Below, one piece after another: positions 1 to 27,188 of a DNA stretch of 64,000 nt. Numbering within the stretch: the first letter of the stretch is position 1; every line of letters begins with the position of its first letter. The position numbers and the translations under genes are program-made. The DNA is from Brachyhypopomus gauderio (taxonomy: Eukaryota; Chordata; Actinopteri; Gymnotiformes; Hypopomidae). The notes beneath the pieces are model-generated. The model did not search any database. It was not told where the DNA came from and saw only the letters and a list, made by a program, of their open reading frames with translations. The stretch lies in the NCBI RefSeq assembly GCF_052324685.1, contig NC_135220.1, positions 3,655,216 through 3,719,215 on the forward strand. Reading direction: 5' to 3'.

Positions 1-263
1 TCAGAGTGTTAGGGGAAGCAGCATCACAAAACACAGACACATTAAAAGAAAAGTTAAGTGTTCAGCTAAGACCTATAAATGATTGTCATGGTACAAAGGA
101 CAGAAGAAGCCTGTGATTACATTAACCTATCATTACTACAGCAGCAGAAAATTAGTCATAGCTACTCACAATTCCACTTCTTAGCACATTATCAAACAAG
201 TGTCGTAAAAAGTCTCCTTAAGATGTACCAAAAAAATGATGTGAAATGACTAGCAGTACAAAC

Positions 264-1163
264 CTCTTTTTTCTTTAATATGAATTTTTTCTGCAAAACC
301 TTCACAGCATAAAATTTTCCATCTACTTTGAGCTTGGCCAGAAGCACCTGCAATTGATAATGTAATTCAAAAGGCATGTTATTATTACCTTGAGAAAACA
401 TTCCAGTTAATATAGAATCTTCTGTGCTATATATTCTAAAGATAGCAGAGTAAACAAAGTTCAGGAGACTTGCTATTAAAAAGTTAATCATTTCTCAAGT
501 CATATTGCAAGGCCTCCTAACACTCCTACTTTTCCAAAGGTTCCTTTTCCAATCACAGCAAGAAAATCAAAGTCTGTGGGTTTGGCACTGAAACCAGACA
601 AGGCACAAAATTAGCACCAGATTGAAATACACTTAGTGGATGTAGCTAAAAGTGTATCAAAACATTCTAGATTACAAACACTTGAAGGTCATATTTTCAT
701 GTATGTAAGTACACGGTAAGCCAGCATGCCAGCACATAACTACACTCCAAGCCTGCATAAAACATGCCCAATTCCAAACTTTTGGTACTTTTTCAATATC
801 ATATCAAAGACAATCTCAAAATTATTCCAGGTGAGTAACTGCAGTGTACTGTAGTATGAAATGTAGAGATACTCAAAAATGTAATGAAGTACATAAGAGT
901 TTCCAGAGAGGACGTTTCAGAGAGAAGTCCTTCATCAGCTGTGCAAGCAAAGATGTGCAAGTCAGTGCTTCTCTTCTGGAAACTCTGTGCACTTCAGAAC
1001 AAGTACATATATGTATGTATGTATGTACGTATGTATGTGTGTGTGTGTGTATATATCATCAGCGCAGATGGAAATTCTGAAGTGAGGGGGACCAAGCTGT
1101 ACAATATATACGTTTATGCTTGTAGATGCTAGATTTCGGATGGGGTCAATATAAATCTGGAGG

Positions 1164-1234
<71 letters not shown>

Positions 1235-1446
1235 ATATATATAAACTGAAAAACAAGCAAGAAGTAACTTACTGAGGATTCGCTGAGGCCCCAAGATTGA
1301 CATCGCTGGACGACGGTGACAGCGGCTGAATCACAAATTCGTTAAATGAAATCATGAAGTCTATAATGTCAGGTGAAAAGCTCAGAACGGTTGGCACGCG
1401 CTTGGAATCGACTTACTTGATTACAATGTGCCATCGTCTTATCCAT
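264..1446 (-). CDS. sgk2: Serum/glucocorticoid-regulated kinase 2, N-terminal exons (3' part outside window)
   Basis: Four coding exons are visible: 1417-1446 (start codon at 1446), 1273-1325, 530-587 and 264-347, giving the first 75 residues in frame with GT-AG introns (donors GTAAGT, GTAAGT, GTAGGA, GTTTGT). The product starts MDKTMAHCNQ and carries the SGK linker NLGASANPHAKPTDFDFL, the glycine loop GKGTFGKV (residues 41-48) and the ATP-binding lysine in YAVKVLQKK (K63). The rest of the kinase domain and the C-terminal hydrophobic motif must lie before position 1. SGKs are AGC-family Ser/Thr kinases acting downstream of PI3K and PDK1. The ANPHAKPTDFDFL stretch fits SGK2 or SGK1; the position next to l3mbtl1 and srsf6 decides for sgk2. 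One oddity is alanine in LAVIGKG where paralogues usually have lysine. Confidence 0.88.
1010..1227. repeat. (GTAT)n/(GT)n tract and (AT)n microsatellite
   Basis: A GTAT/GT tract lies at about 1010-1051 and a nearly pure AT tract of about 60 bases at 1168-1227, both inside an sgk2 intron just downstream of coding exon 2. Reading frames across them are artefacts. Confidence 0.9.
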
Positions 1447-2233
1447 AACAATGTCTCCTGTTCCCAGACGAGAGGCTACATCTGAATCGGGTCTAAAAAG
1501 CGAAGTCGTCAGCGTTTGATGACTCGACCACTATCAAGTGTTTGTCAGCTTGCCTATAGAGGCGGTAGCTTCGAAAAAAACTGGATCTTCAGGTTTGCTG
1601 TCCAAAGCAAACCCATGAAGGACGTTGTAACACAAGAGCTCTCATTAGGTTTACATAGTAAATACTCTCTTTCCATAAGAAATTTGACAATTAGCCTCTA
1701 TTTACTGCTCGGCATTCATGATTTTGCATGACAAAACAGAAACAAACTAGCAAAAATTATTTTTCCTGTATGCTAAATGTCAAATATTATAATTTTCAAT
1801 TAGAATTCTAATATCTATTCTAATATCTATTAATAGTCAATTAAAACGATGAATTATTATTCAAATTCTATGCATTAAACTTGCAGGTGCACTAGCATTA
1901 GCCCTATGTTTTATGTTTCTGGTGGTGCCGGGATAAATTATTCTTATATAAACAAAATAATAATAATACAAATTCATGACCTAATCCCTGACAATTGATA
2001 ACTACTTATGTAGCTATACTATAGTAAAAATGAAGAGTCGAAGAGCTCAAACACTTATTTGTTGTTAAACGCACAATACGAAACTGTAGCCTACATTTGG
2101 TAAACAAGATGCGATCTGAACTTTTTTTTTATTAAACAGAAATGTATAACCCGCAGTAACGTGAGTCGACGTGGTTAGTATTACTGTATACTAATACTGT
2201 ATTAGTAGTTTTTATTTACAACACTTTTCCTAC

Positions 2234-2300
2234 CTTGGCTGTGGTAACTAAAGTGAAACTCTCGTAGCTTGCGTCCACGCGTCTGAGGAGCTCTGAGTCC
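2234..2300 (-). other. sgk2: Possible non-coding first exon of sgk2
   Basis: Reading the minus strand, CCAAG is followed by GTAGGAAAAG at 2233, a reasonable donor, with relatively GC-rich sequence upstream. It lies about 0.8 kb before the first coding exon and 1.8 kb beyond the end of l3mbtl1, as expected for a 5' UTR exon. There is no direct proof of transcription and the upstream boundary is a guess. Confidence 0.28.
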
Positions 2301-2330
2301 CGCCGCGGTGTTGCGGAGTTCGGCGCTTAT

Positions 2331-4117
2331 TTGCACCATTAGGCGCCTCATAAACGTCAGATCGCAACAAATTCTAGCACTTAGGCCAAAACTGCGAGTG
2401 AATGATCAACTAAGTGTTTTGCCCACGGAGACGTGTGTACGATGTGGTGCGCTCGACTACTTAAGGCATTACGCCAAAAAATATTCTACAGAGTATATGC
2501 AGGTTGTGTAAAATGACAATTTTTTTTAACATACAGAACCCGTCTAGCAGGGCTTGAATTAAACGTTTATTTATGTTGATGAGCTGAATGGCATTTTTAC
2601 TCAAGAACTGTACATTATTATAATTTCCCATCAGAGAGAGAATAGTTCACCAAAAACAGATTAAGATTTACGTTGAAGGTGTTCAATTCCAATCCCTGTC
2701 AATTAACAACGACAACAAACAAAAAATGAATACAAGTTCATTATTTTGATAAGCAACAAAATACCTCCAGAAACAGTCTGAAGGGAAAACACTGGAGATT
2801 GCCCTGATACTCCTTTTCAGTTGGCTCAAAATATGCATCTACTCCACCTAGTGGTCGATCATATAAAGTGCATAAACATTATTGTGGGTTAAAAGAGGTT
2901 TCGGGGTAGCACCAAATCTGTTGGAAAATGCTCAGATGTTAATGAACACTTCGCACATTGTTACGTAGAACACGTTTGTTCACATACAACAGCATGCTGT
3001 CAAAAAGTGCTACTTAACACCTGTCTTATTTTTTATGTAGAACACCTTTGTTCACATACAACACCACACTGCTAAACATGGACGTAGTTTTGATTTCATA
3101 AGTGGGGGGGACACAACCTGGGGTGGCGAACTGTTGAGCGGGGGGGGGGGGGGGGGGGGGAGGGGGGGGGGTTGAATGAAAATTGTTGAGCGCTGTGAAC
3201 AAAAATTGTTGAGCGGGGGGGGGGGGGGGGGGAGCTCGGAGCTGCATGATCCTAGTGCTAGATTTGTCGCTATTTGGATATTGTTTTTTTAACCGTTAAA
3301 AAGTGGGGGGGACATGACTTCGTCGCTACTTAAATATTTGGTTTTAACTGTAAAAACTGGGGGGGACCAAAACCGGCTTTTGAAAAAGTGGGGGGGACAT
3401 GTCCCCCCCGTCCCCCCCCCAAAACTACGTCCGTGCTGCTAAAAGTGCTACTGGTTTGTGACTCCAAATATTAATAATCCCATCTTAGAAGAATGATTGG
3501 TCTGGGGCCACCCAGGGTTTTCATAGAAATATCTGCAACAGCTGTTCTGTGGACCAAAACTGCTTGGTTCTGACTGAGGAATAGACAATACGTCCCCTTT
3601 CGGACACTCCCCTAAGAGGTTGGATAACAGAACGGGAATCTCTACTTTACGTGATGTTTCACAAGCAACAATGAGATCACCTTCTGGAACACATAGTCAA
3701 GGGAAACTGGTCAACCAGTGTTCCCACTCTGAGGCAGCACTGGAGTGAAGAGCAGACAGCTCACACCCACACAGAAGGTCCTGATTGGCTGGAGCAGAAA
3801 GAACAATGACTACCCAGGATAGCCCACAGCAGTTGGCTTAGGATCGGAGTGTCTTCTCCCATAATGCTGCGTTCTGCTTTTCTAAAAAGCACAGCTGCAT
3901 CAGCTTGGCTTCAGCTAGGCCTTATTTAACTCTTCCTTCCCCTGTTTGGTGGATGTTTTTTTGCTTATTAATTTTTTAAAATATTTTCTCTCTCTCTCTC
4001 TTTCTCTCTCTCTGTCTCTCTCTCTGGTGGGGACATCAGTAAACACCAATCACATGATGGGTAATGGATTCTGGATGAACAGGCATGTCACATAGATCTG
4101 AAGAGACACACAGTGGA
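2331..4117. other. Intergenic region between sgk2 and l3mbtl1
   Basis: Apart from the hAT miniature element at 3077-3435 and a CT-rich tract at about 3990-4026, I see no coding or RNA gene here. The part next to 4118 is presumably the l3mbtl1 3' UTR. No clear AATAAA on the minus strand was found close to the stop codon. Confidence 0.6.
3077..3435. mobile_element. hAT-type miniature transposon with G-run interior
   Basis: The element is 359 bp with 16-bp terminal inverted repeats (CATGGACGTAGTTTTG at the left; the right end reads as CACGGACGTAGTTTTG on the other strand). It is flanked by a perfect 8-bp direct repeat CTGCTAAA (3069-3076 and 3436-3443), the target-site duplication typical of hAT elements. 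The interior is dominated by runs of 7 to about 20 G and repeated GTTGAGCG and GTGGGGGGGAC motifs. No transposase reading frame survives; the proline-rich frame across it comes from the poly-G. It lies between sgk2 and l3mbtl1. Confidence 0.85.
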
Positions 4118-14539
<10,422 letters not shown>

Positions 14540-15688
14540 GACAAGACGCTCAAAGCCATATTTGACACAGAGGGGGTGGGGAAGCTTATTTTGGTTAAAG
14601 TCACTTTTGAAATATTTTTTACTGATGAACATGAGAAGTATGCACAGTGTAATTTGTATAACACGCTATATATTCTAAAACATCACCCTAGCTCTTTCAT
14701 ATGGAGGGCAGTTATGCAAGAGATCAAAAGCAGTGACTATACAACGCTTTTCTTTTCATTTCAGGCAGTGATTACCGTTTAGGAATTACACGACGACGGC
14801 GTTTCTTTAATATGGCAATCTTTACGGGTTTTAGTTAGGGTCAGACAGTTTGCAAAAAACATTTTTTTTCCAACAATCATTTTTTTTTTTGACTGACTGC
14901 ATTAAAGAGATCAAGATCTCTTTTATTCAAAGCAGTCTACCCGGAGACATACACCTGCTATGCGATTTTGCTTCTATAATAGGTATAAACTCAATTTTGG
15001 TTTATCACCCCATTACCAAACACTGCAAATAAATGTCCTCGACACTGATTTATAAACACGGAGGTTTATAGGTAAATAGGTTAATAAAAACAGTCCGTGC
15101 AGTCCGATTAACCTGTGTATCTGGACATTTATTCCACATTTGCGGTGATAGTGTGCTTGACACGGACCATGTCGGACGTGCTGCATTATTTGAGAAACAC
15201 AGCCCACCTAATGACCACGGAGCATCCTTTAGTCTTACTATTCCACATCAATTTAGTCCACAGTAGCACTGCAAAATGGCGGACGACTATATATATATTA
15301 ATATATATATTTACGAAGTAAACTGGAGTGAACTCTTCATGAACACGCCATTTAACATTTCGCGCACACTTAATGTATTCAAGCCTGAATAAGAGGCAGT
15401 TATCGCTTCATACCTACGGCGCTCAGTCGACTGACTGTTCAGTAGCAAATTATCAACGTAAAAATGTAACAATCCTGCCGTAACAATATATTTCCAGTTT
15501 CATGGAAACATTAGCTTGATGGCTAATTATTTCACATTTATAAATTGGTAAATTTGACGCTGTGCAATAATGCTGTGTAATTTGCATTTTTCCCGAGGAC
15601 AAACGCGATGCAACTTTATCTTTGGCATATTGCGGAATGATGACAATTTAGCATGCACTTGCCGATAAGATAATCAATTTATTCTTAC

Positions 15689-15740
15689 CAGCGGTCCGTC
15701 CTGCTTCTGATAAATTTTTTTTTACAGCGCATGCGCATAA
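15689..15740 (-). promoter_or_regulatory. l3mbtl1: Probable l3mbtl1 first exon/promoter with NRF1-type palindrome
   Basis: On the minus strand the sequence GACCGCTG is followed by GTAAGAAT at 15688, a strong donor, about 1.1 kb upstream of the first coding exon. The palindrome GCGCATGCGC at 15727-15736 matches the NRF1 consensus core and is typical of TATA-less housekeeping promoters. The transcription start is not visible from sequence alone, so the exon's upstream edge is inferred. Confidence 0.5.
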
Positions 15741-16467
15741 CATCAATGTGGAGCGCCATCACCCCCCCACCCCCTCCTAAAAAAAAAAGAGCTTTCCTCT
15801 GAGCACGCAAAAATGGTTACATTGCTTCACTGCCGTAGAGTACTGAATCCACCCCCAACCCTCCGCATCTCTCCATTTTAACTCCTCACAGCGAAACTAG
15901 GCTGCACAGAACACCTTCAGACACAGTACCAAATAGAAATGTGGACTATAAGAAATTAAACACTGAAAATAACGCTCAACAACGATAGAAACGTATCAAT
16001 GTGGACTTTAATAAAATGAACAATAAAAATTTACTTGTTTGCAATAACCCTTAAGTCTCACAATATGGGAGCTGGTTGGTTTAACAGAACAATTATAAGA
16101 AACGAAGTCAAAACAAACTGTATATAATCGATGTAGATGATAAAGCCACAAGACAAATCAGCTCACTGTAGTAGCTTGCGCATCAAGTGCCTCATTCTAT
16201 CACATTAATGGAGTAATATTGTATATGATATTGGGGGAATCCAGATCGGGTTATGAACAGGATTAACCGTATGAATGCGCATTTGCACAACACAGATCGA
16301 AGCTCCAAATGTATATTTCTGCTCATGCCACGTATGAAGCATCTAATCTAATCTGGTCATCATCAACTGGCTTCAGCAAATGGAAGGTCAGCAAATAAAA
16401 ACCCAATTGAACACCAGATCTTGCCCGTCGTCACCGAAGCCCGTCTTTCACGAGCGGAAAGCAGGTT
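15741..16467. other. Intergenic region between l3mbtl1 and srsf6
   Basis: No coding sequence recognised. Contents: an A-rich/C-rich stretch near 15760-15790 and AT-rich sequence. The segment next to 16468 should be the srsf6 3' UTR. Confidence 0.6.
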
Positions 16468-21069
<4,602 letters not shown>

Positions 21070-21189
21070 GATGTCTTCGTCTGCAGCAGCCCCTACAAAC
21101 ACTTGCACTCTCCTCCCAACCACATGAAGAGGGCGTGAAACCCGCAAAAGAAACTCCTTTGTTTTCAAAATGGAGACCGATAACTTTCA

Positions 21190-22527
21190 AATTACAAGTC
21201 TCAAACTACCACCTTGAAAATTCATTTATATTTAGCCTCGGCTTACAAATACCTCAGTAAATGTAGATTAACGCGTACATATTATTTTGTATGTATTTTA
21301 TAAGATTCAAATGCCCTATACTATTTATTTCTCATTGTAGGATGATAAATTTTTCATACATTATAAATATGATCAAAAATGATAGCAAATATTATATATA
21401 TATATAATATTTGCTATTATTTTTTGATCATTTTTGATATATATATAAATGTCATCTCCTAATGGTCAAAGCACAAAGAGCACCCTAAGATGGTAAAGCA
21501 AAAGTTATTTTACTAGTAGTAATGATGATGTAATGATCTGATGCATTTATAATATATATATATTTTTAATTTAGAAAAAAAAAACACTTCACTAATTATC
21601 TGCATACATCAATAATAGGATCATTGTGAATTACTATAATCTGTCAGGGATGTATAGCACAAACCGAACATCAGTAAATACACCTGCATTCTATTAATCA
21701 GATCATTTGCAGACGTCGCATGAGTTTTCTTTATTAGAGTCCTGCATTAGTGTAAGGGTTATGATAATGGCTTAATCTGAGGTAGCATTTTTGCTCTTCA
21801 TTAAAATGACTGAGACAAGTATATGCAAATCGCACCTCAACATTTTCAGTAAATTTTTTAACATGCACCATACATGTGCATAGCTGTAACCCCACAGAAT
21901 GCCAGTTACAGAGGAAAAGTAAACTGTAAACTATGACCTAGAAAACAAACACTGATTCCAGAACACAGAGAGAACCAAGGCAACATTCTAAAGTGCTTTC
22001 TTTTATATGGAATCCGTCTATTTAGGCCGTCAGAACATACAAAACGCCACGTCTGTCTTTTATTAAAAGACATTCTGTACTTGATTGGTTGCTTACTGTT
22101 CTAACAATACCAATTTACAGTGAAAACCCCATCTTTATGTGCAAAAATGTTATATCAAAGGTGCATATATACGGGAAGGTAACAGCATTGCACAGTAGCT
22201 TTTGCAAGAAAGCCCAACATGCTATATAGTACACAGATTGCCACATGTAAGATTACAGCTTATTAAAGGGAGCAATAAAAAAAAAGTTATTCTCAAGAGT
22301 CCTTATGACATACACCTTATGCTGTAGAAATTGGGAATCAGTAACAAGAATTTAAACGACTACTATAGCATAGCTGGCAAAAACCAAGAAACCTTTGGAA
22401 GACATTATTTTTTCAGGTTTTGTTACAGAAACCTCTCTCACACATTACATTGGTTATAACTGGGAAGGGAGGAGTGACTTTGACCCTATTAGGAGTGTTG
22501 ATTTGTGAACACTGGCAATCACCAGGT
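21190..22527. other. Intergenic region between srsf6 and arl6ip5
   Basis: AT-rich sequence without recognisable coding exons. It should contain the srsf6 promoter at its left end and the arl6ip5 3' UTR at its right end. A minus-strand AATAAA at 22059-22064 is a candidate polyadenylation signal for arl6ip5, about 0.46 kb past its stop. Confidence 0.55.
21371..21429. repeat. AT-rich perfect-ended palindrome
   Basis: The segment from GATCAAAAATGATAGCAAAT to the matching ATTTGCTATTATTTTTTGATC forms a hairpin of about 28-bp arms joined through an ATATAT core. It lies in the intergenic space upstream of srsf6. Confidence 0.8.
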
Positions 22528-24115
22528 TCACTCCTTAAGTTTGTTCTCAATGAAATCCTGGATCTTGTTGATCTTCTCCTCTTGCTGGTCTAGCAACTCT
22601 AAAATGAACCCCATGGGCGTCTTCTTCAGCCCTACACCCTCAATCTTATTCTCCAGCTTGTTCTTCATGCTACGCAGTCGCAGAGAGGCATGGATCAGGA
22701 TCACTGAAAAGCAACACAACCCAACAATCAATGATTAACACAGAAAGATCAAATGATCTGTGATAAAAAAAAACATTGAACAATTTAAGTTAACAATATC
22801 TCTAAAAATGCATTGTAACAATTTTGGTTAAACAGTTCTCTACAGGACAGACAGAATAGGAATATTTCCAGAGCCTAGTGTCAGTACTTTAGAACATGAG
22901 GTTTCATTTCGAACCATTGCCAGATGCCAGCAAAGGTGAACAATAGAAATATAAACATTATAAATCAAACTGAGCAACATTTACTGCCCTGACCACTCTG
23001 CAACCATTCCACACATGCTAGTGCTCCTGTTCTCAGTGATGTGAATAGACACACCCTTACAACTGATCTTCTAGGCTCATATTTGGACATGAAATGGGAT
23101 CTAATCAAGAGCTAACATCAGTGCACTGTTGGTGTATACTACATAAGTAGTAAATAAAGAAATTATGTAAAGAAAACAATTCAAAAAGGTCCAAACTGGG
23201 TGATCGTGTGCTGTATCTATATATTCTATTATAGATATATTCTATATACTTCTATTATGCTGCATAAGTTGCCATTGAATGTATTACTCACAGAGCAAAG
23301 GGAAGGTGATGCCAAATATGAAAACCATCACGCCGCCACAGAGCGTGAGCAGAAGGTAACTGACCACCATGACAATAATGACAAAGAGGACAGGGTTCTT
23401 CTTCTTGAAGTTCTTCACCACAGCCTTGTTCTCTCCAGCCCACACCAAGCCACCGAAGACCAAGGACACCACCGTGCCACCGAGCAACATGCCCACTGGG
23501 TTCATAAACCTGCAAAAACCATTTACGAGGCCACAAAAGACAATACGGTGAAAATGTATTTAGATGCCATTCTGTTTCTCCTCAAAGGCAAAAAAGATCC
23601 AGCACAAAATGTCGTTGCCTAATGTGAGGATGTCTACGTATCTAAACGACTGCATGGCTATGCTATACTGTGATGCCAATACTCTGTGTTACAAATATAA
23701 AACCTCTTGTGCTCTAAATTACACGTTTAAAAGTTATTGTGGTAGTTGCTCATAACAATTTAGCATTACAGCCGAATTGTCTTCTGGACTAAACATAGTC
23801 TGAGTGACTCACTGGTTCCTGACAGCTGCGATTTCCCCGGCCTCTTAGATAGCGTCATTTAAGCTTAATAAACCTCTGTATATTTATAGTCCACGTTCAA
23901 ACAAACACAACAAGTGAGAAACTTCTTTAGTAGGCTATACAAATAAAAATAATACATTGGTTCCTTTCCACCTGGGCGTAACGCTTCATTAACGGTGGGC
24001 GGTGGACAGCCTGATGAAGTCTGCATCGCACAACTAGCTAACTTAAAATAGCACAGCTAGATCTAGTCAAAGCAGAATTAATCCACGACGGGGCATCTAG
24101 TTAAACACTTACATT

Positions 24116-24175
<60 letters not shown>

Positions 24176-24414
24176 CCTGTACCAGTTTTGCCAAGAACGT
24201 ACTGGAACTGGTCCCCAGACGAACCAGGTACGTACCCAACGATCACGAATACCACGGCGGCCACCGCGAAGTAATTGGTCTGAAAGTACAGTAAATTGCT
24301 TATTATTCTGTTGTTCCATTTGGTTAAATCTGACATGTCTGGTTTGGCGAAACGGTCGGCGCCAGGGAAGACGTCCAGCCAGGGTCTGAGAGGGGCGAGC
24401 TCCATCGCAGCCAT
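22528..24414 (-). CDS. arl6ip5: PRA1 family protein 3 (ADP-ribosylation factor-like 6 interacting protein 5)
   Basis: Three exons, 24236-24414 (start [12 protein letters not shown]), 23292-23509 and 22528-22703 (stop TGA at 22528), encode 190 residues; human ARL6IP5 has 188. Family landmarks are the N-terminal [17 protein letters not shown], hydrophobic segments in [40 protein letters not shown] and [12 protein letters not shown], then [20 protein letters not shown] and a C-terminal ...NKLKE. PRA1-domain proteins are hairpin membrane proteins of the ER and Golgi; ARL6IP5 restrains ER exit of cargo such as the glutamate transporter EAAC1. An in-frame second ATG at 24405 (MELAPL) is a possible alternative start. 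PRAF2 is the closest paralogue, but [15 protein letters not shown] and the long C-terminus fit ARL6IP5. A miniature transposon sits 63 bases upstream of the start codon. Confidence 0.95.
24119..24174. repeat. (CA)n microsatellite in arl6ip5 intron 1
   Basis: A pure CA tract of 56 bases, UG in the transcript, starting 61 bases downstream of the exon 1 donor. Confidence 0.95.
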
Positions 24415-24484
24415 GACTGCGCTGACGTGACGGTGTCGGCCCGGCTGCTCCGCGTCTGTCCGTGTACGTGAAGTCAGCAATAAC

Positions 24485-24784
24485 CAGGGTTGCCAGGTCC
24501 TACAAAAATATCCCGCACAAAGTCAGTGTAAAATCCGCCCTTCAGAAGCCTAAACTAGCCCAAAGCATATGTCTGCAGGGTTGCCAACTTTTCAAGATCA
24601 CTTGGAGTGAGATTTAATCTTGGGTTGGCGAGTGTAAAATTGAGACAAATTAAGTATTATATCGCGATCGATTCTTAGTGTTGACTTGTAACTACTGCGG
24701 TAGCCCAACTAAAAAGTAGCCCAAAAACCGCACCCCGCGACCCCAGAATTTTTAGGCGTGAAAACCGCGAACCTGGCAACTCTG
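24485..24784. mobile_element. hAT-type miniature transposon upstream of arl6ip5
   Basis: A 300-bp element with terminal inverted repeats CAGGGTTGCCAGGT (left) and CAGAGTTGCCAGGT (right end read on the other strand), flanked by a perfect 8-bp duplication GCAATAAC (24477-24484 and 24785-24792). A second CAGGGTTGCC motif inside at about 24578 suggests a nested or recombined copy. No coding capacity. It lies within or next to the arl6ip5 promoter. Confidence 0.88.
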
Positions 24785-25041
24785 GCAATAACACCAGCGG
24801 TGCTTTTGAATAGGCGGGGTAACGCACACGGCCACAACACTTATCCGATTATTAAAGGCATACCAAACCTTATGCCTGGGATGGTTAATCAGAGTCCTCC
24901 CCGCAAGATATCCAATCATTATTTTTTGGGACAGAACGCCATAATATAATTAGACTTCGTGGCAAGAATATTGTTAAAATTATTTGTTACGGTTAGGGTG
25001 AGTTGTAAACATGAACACGATAAACTAATTTTAATCCATAA

Positions 25042-25195
25042 CAGGGCCGGAGTGGGCCTCTTTTTCAGCCCGGGAGTTTCATGCCCAAATCCGGCCAAAA
25101 TTATTTTCCCCTCCCAATCGGCCCAAACTAGAGATTGACATGAGCTGGCCCATCGGGAATCCTCCCGAATCTCCCGATTAGCCACCCCGGCTCTG
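25042..25195. mobile_element. hAT-type miniature transposon, 154 bp
   Basis: Terminal inverted repeats CAGGGCCGGAGTGG (left) and CAGAGCCGGGGTGG (right end on the other strand), flanked by a perfect 8-bp duplication ATCCATAA (25034-25041 and 25196-25203). No coding capacity. Confidence 0.88.
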
Positions 25196-25203
25196 ATCCA
25201 TAA

Positions 25204-27092
25204 TCTCAATTCCCTATGAACGTCTACAGAGCAAATCTAAAGGTTAATCACCCATGCATCTCCTCCAATATTTCTACATTTCGGTATTTAAAAGTATTTG
25301 ACTTGAGGGACTAATTTACTGTTCAGCACACAAGTACAAAAATAAGTAGCCGTGGAGTTAATGTACAATGGTAGTAATGGAGGCTATATTTATAGTATCC
25401 TGACCTGATTCTTATTCATGATCAGAAATGGTTCACTTAGCAGTAAAACCGACAGCATTTATTCGTTTTTCATTAAAAGGGGAGTTTATGGAATATGCCT
25501 GTTTTCTCCTTCATGCTATATGTGCTTTAATGTTTACCTAAGAGATCCTGGAGCCAAATTAGCTAACCAAGTCCCATTACACAATTTGACAGTTATCAAA
25601 GGCAAGGATTCCTACATCAGTTCAGCTGCCCAGCACACATGCTCCATCATACACAGTGACCATTTAGGGATGCGAAAACAGAACTATAACAGCTTCATCT
25701 TCAGCCTTAAACAGCTGCTGAAACTCCTGGGAACCGCCCCCACCCGAGAGATGGCCAATCAGCACGAGAGAAGTCAGTCTTAAATTAACGCTTCATGGTA
25801 TGTTCTAGGGGTTAATAATAATTCTAAATATGATGACAATGACCAACAACAATGACAACTATAATATAATTATAACTATAATAATTAATAATTAAATGTG
25901 AATAATTCATAATAATTCATAACGAAAGCAATATGTTCACGCAGCATTTATTGAGGTCTCACGGAGTAATAAACCGTATGTAATGTATATATTAGTGTAT
26001 CATTTGTCTCCCAAGCTCTTGCCCATATGTACATATTTAAAATGACTTCTTATATCTCTTATCCATTTAATAGTTTTGTGGCAGTGGGGTGTGGCTGAAC
26101 ATAAGTTACGATACGGAGACAGCGCTGGTGAAACAATTGGTCATTTAAATGAATTAAACTCTGACTTCTGGGGACTTTTATTCTATTAACAGAGATGAAA
26201 TTCGCGTGCTCTGCACCCATCTCTGCATCCCGTATCCTCAGTGCCTACGTGGCCCATGATATCCACTCTAGCTTGATAAGTTCTATTTTACTTTCTGTTT
26301 TTATCGTTTACATTTTATGCTCTACATGTATTTTTTAAATTGCTATGTTTTTGGCTTACCTTATTTCATTTATGTTTAATCTGCATTCTGATCACTCTAT
26401 ACTGGAAACAGTTCAGTGTCAGTATGTTTGATATATTACATGTACACTCACCAGGACAAATCCAAAGATAAGTAGCAAATACAGTATCCATTATACAGGA
26501 ATAGGTCAAATATGCCTCTACAGTGGTCTGGTTGACACACTGTGTTCAATATAATGACCAGTCACTCCAGAGTTTTCGGCTGTAAATCATACCTGCTTTA
26601 TCATTCCGAGCACGTTACAATGTCCATGACGGAGTTGCAAGTGCGAGTAGTGACCAGTGGGAGGCGCCAGGGCACAACTGAATAGGAACATGGCAAAAAT
26701 CAGATGATGTGGGATCCACAATGAGAGATGTCTGTAAAACCAAAAGTACTCACTGACTACGGACTCTCCTATATGAACCGCTGCAATGCCCCCCCCCCCC
26801 CCCCCCCACCGTGCTTCACCAGCACTAGACTACTGAAATACAAGGTTAAGACTAGTTTAAGACTAAAGTTTCTTTTCAACCTCTTAAAATGCAAAGGGCA
26901 AAAGGCAAAAAATAAGACACTCAAAATCAGAGTGGTGCCAAAAAGAAAACTACACAGTTTAATAAAAATATTAAAAGATAAAAAATATTTACTATGATCA
27001 GTATAAATATGTGTTTAAATGGAAATGATTAATAATTACAAAACAAAAATAGAACAAAAGAAAAAAAAAAGAGTCTGAAGATCATATAATTT

Positions 27093-27095
<3 letters not shown>
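25204..27095. other. Intergenic region between bfar and arl6ip5
   Basis: AT-rich sequence with no gene recognised. A poly-C run lies at about 26789-26807. Confidence 0.6.

Positions 27096-27185
<90 letters not shown>
27096..27185. repeat. (CA)n microsatellite
   Basis: A pure CA tract of about 90 bases, intergenic. AT-rich palindromic sequence (TTTATAAATTTA motifs) follows at about 27460-27560. Confidence 0.95.
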
Positions 27186-27188
<3 letters not shown>

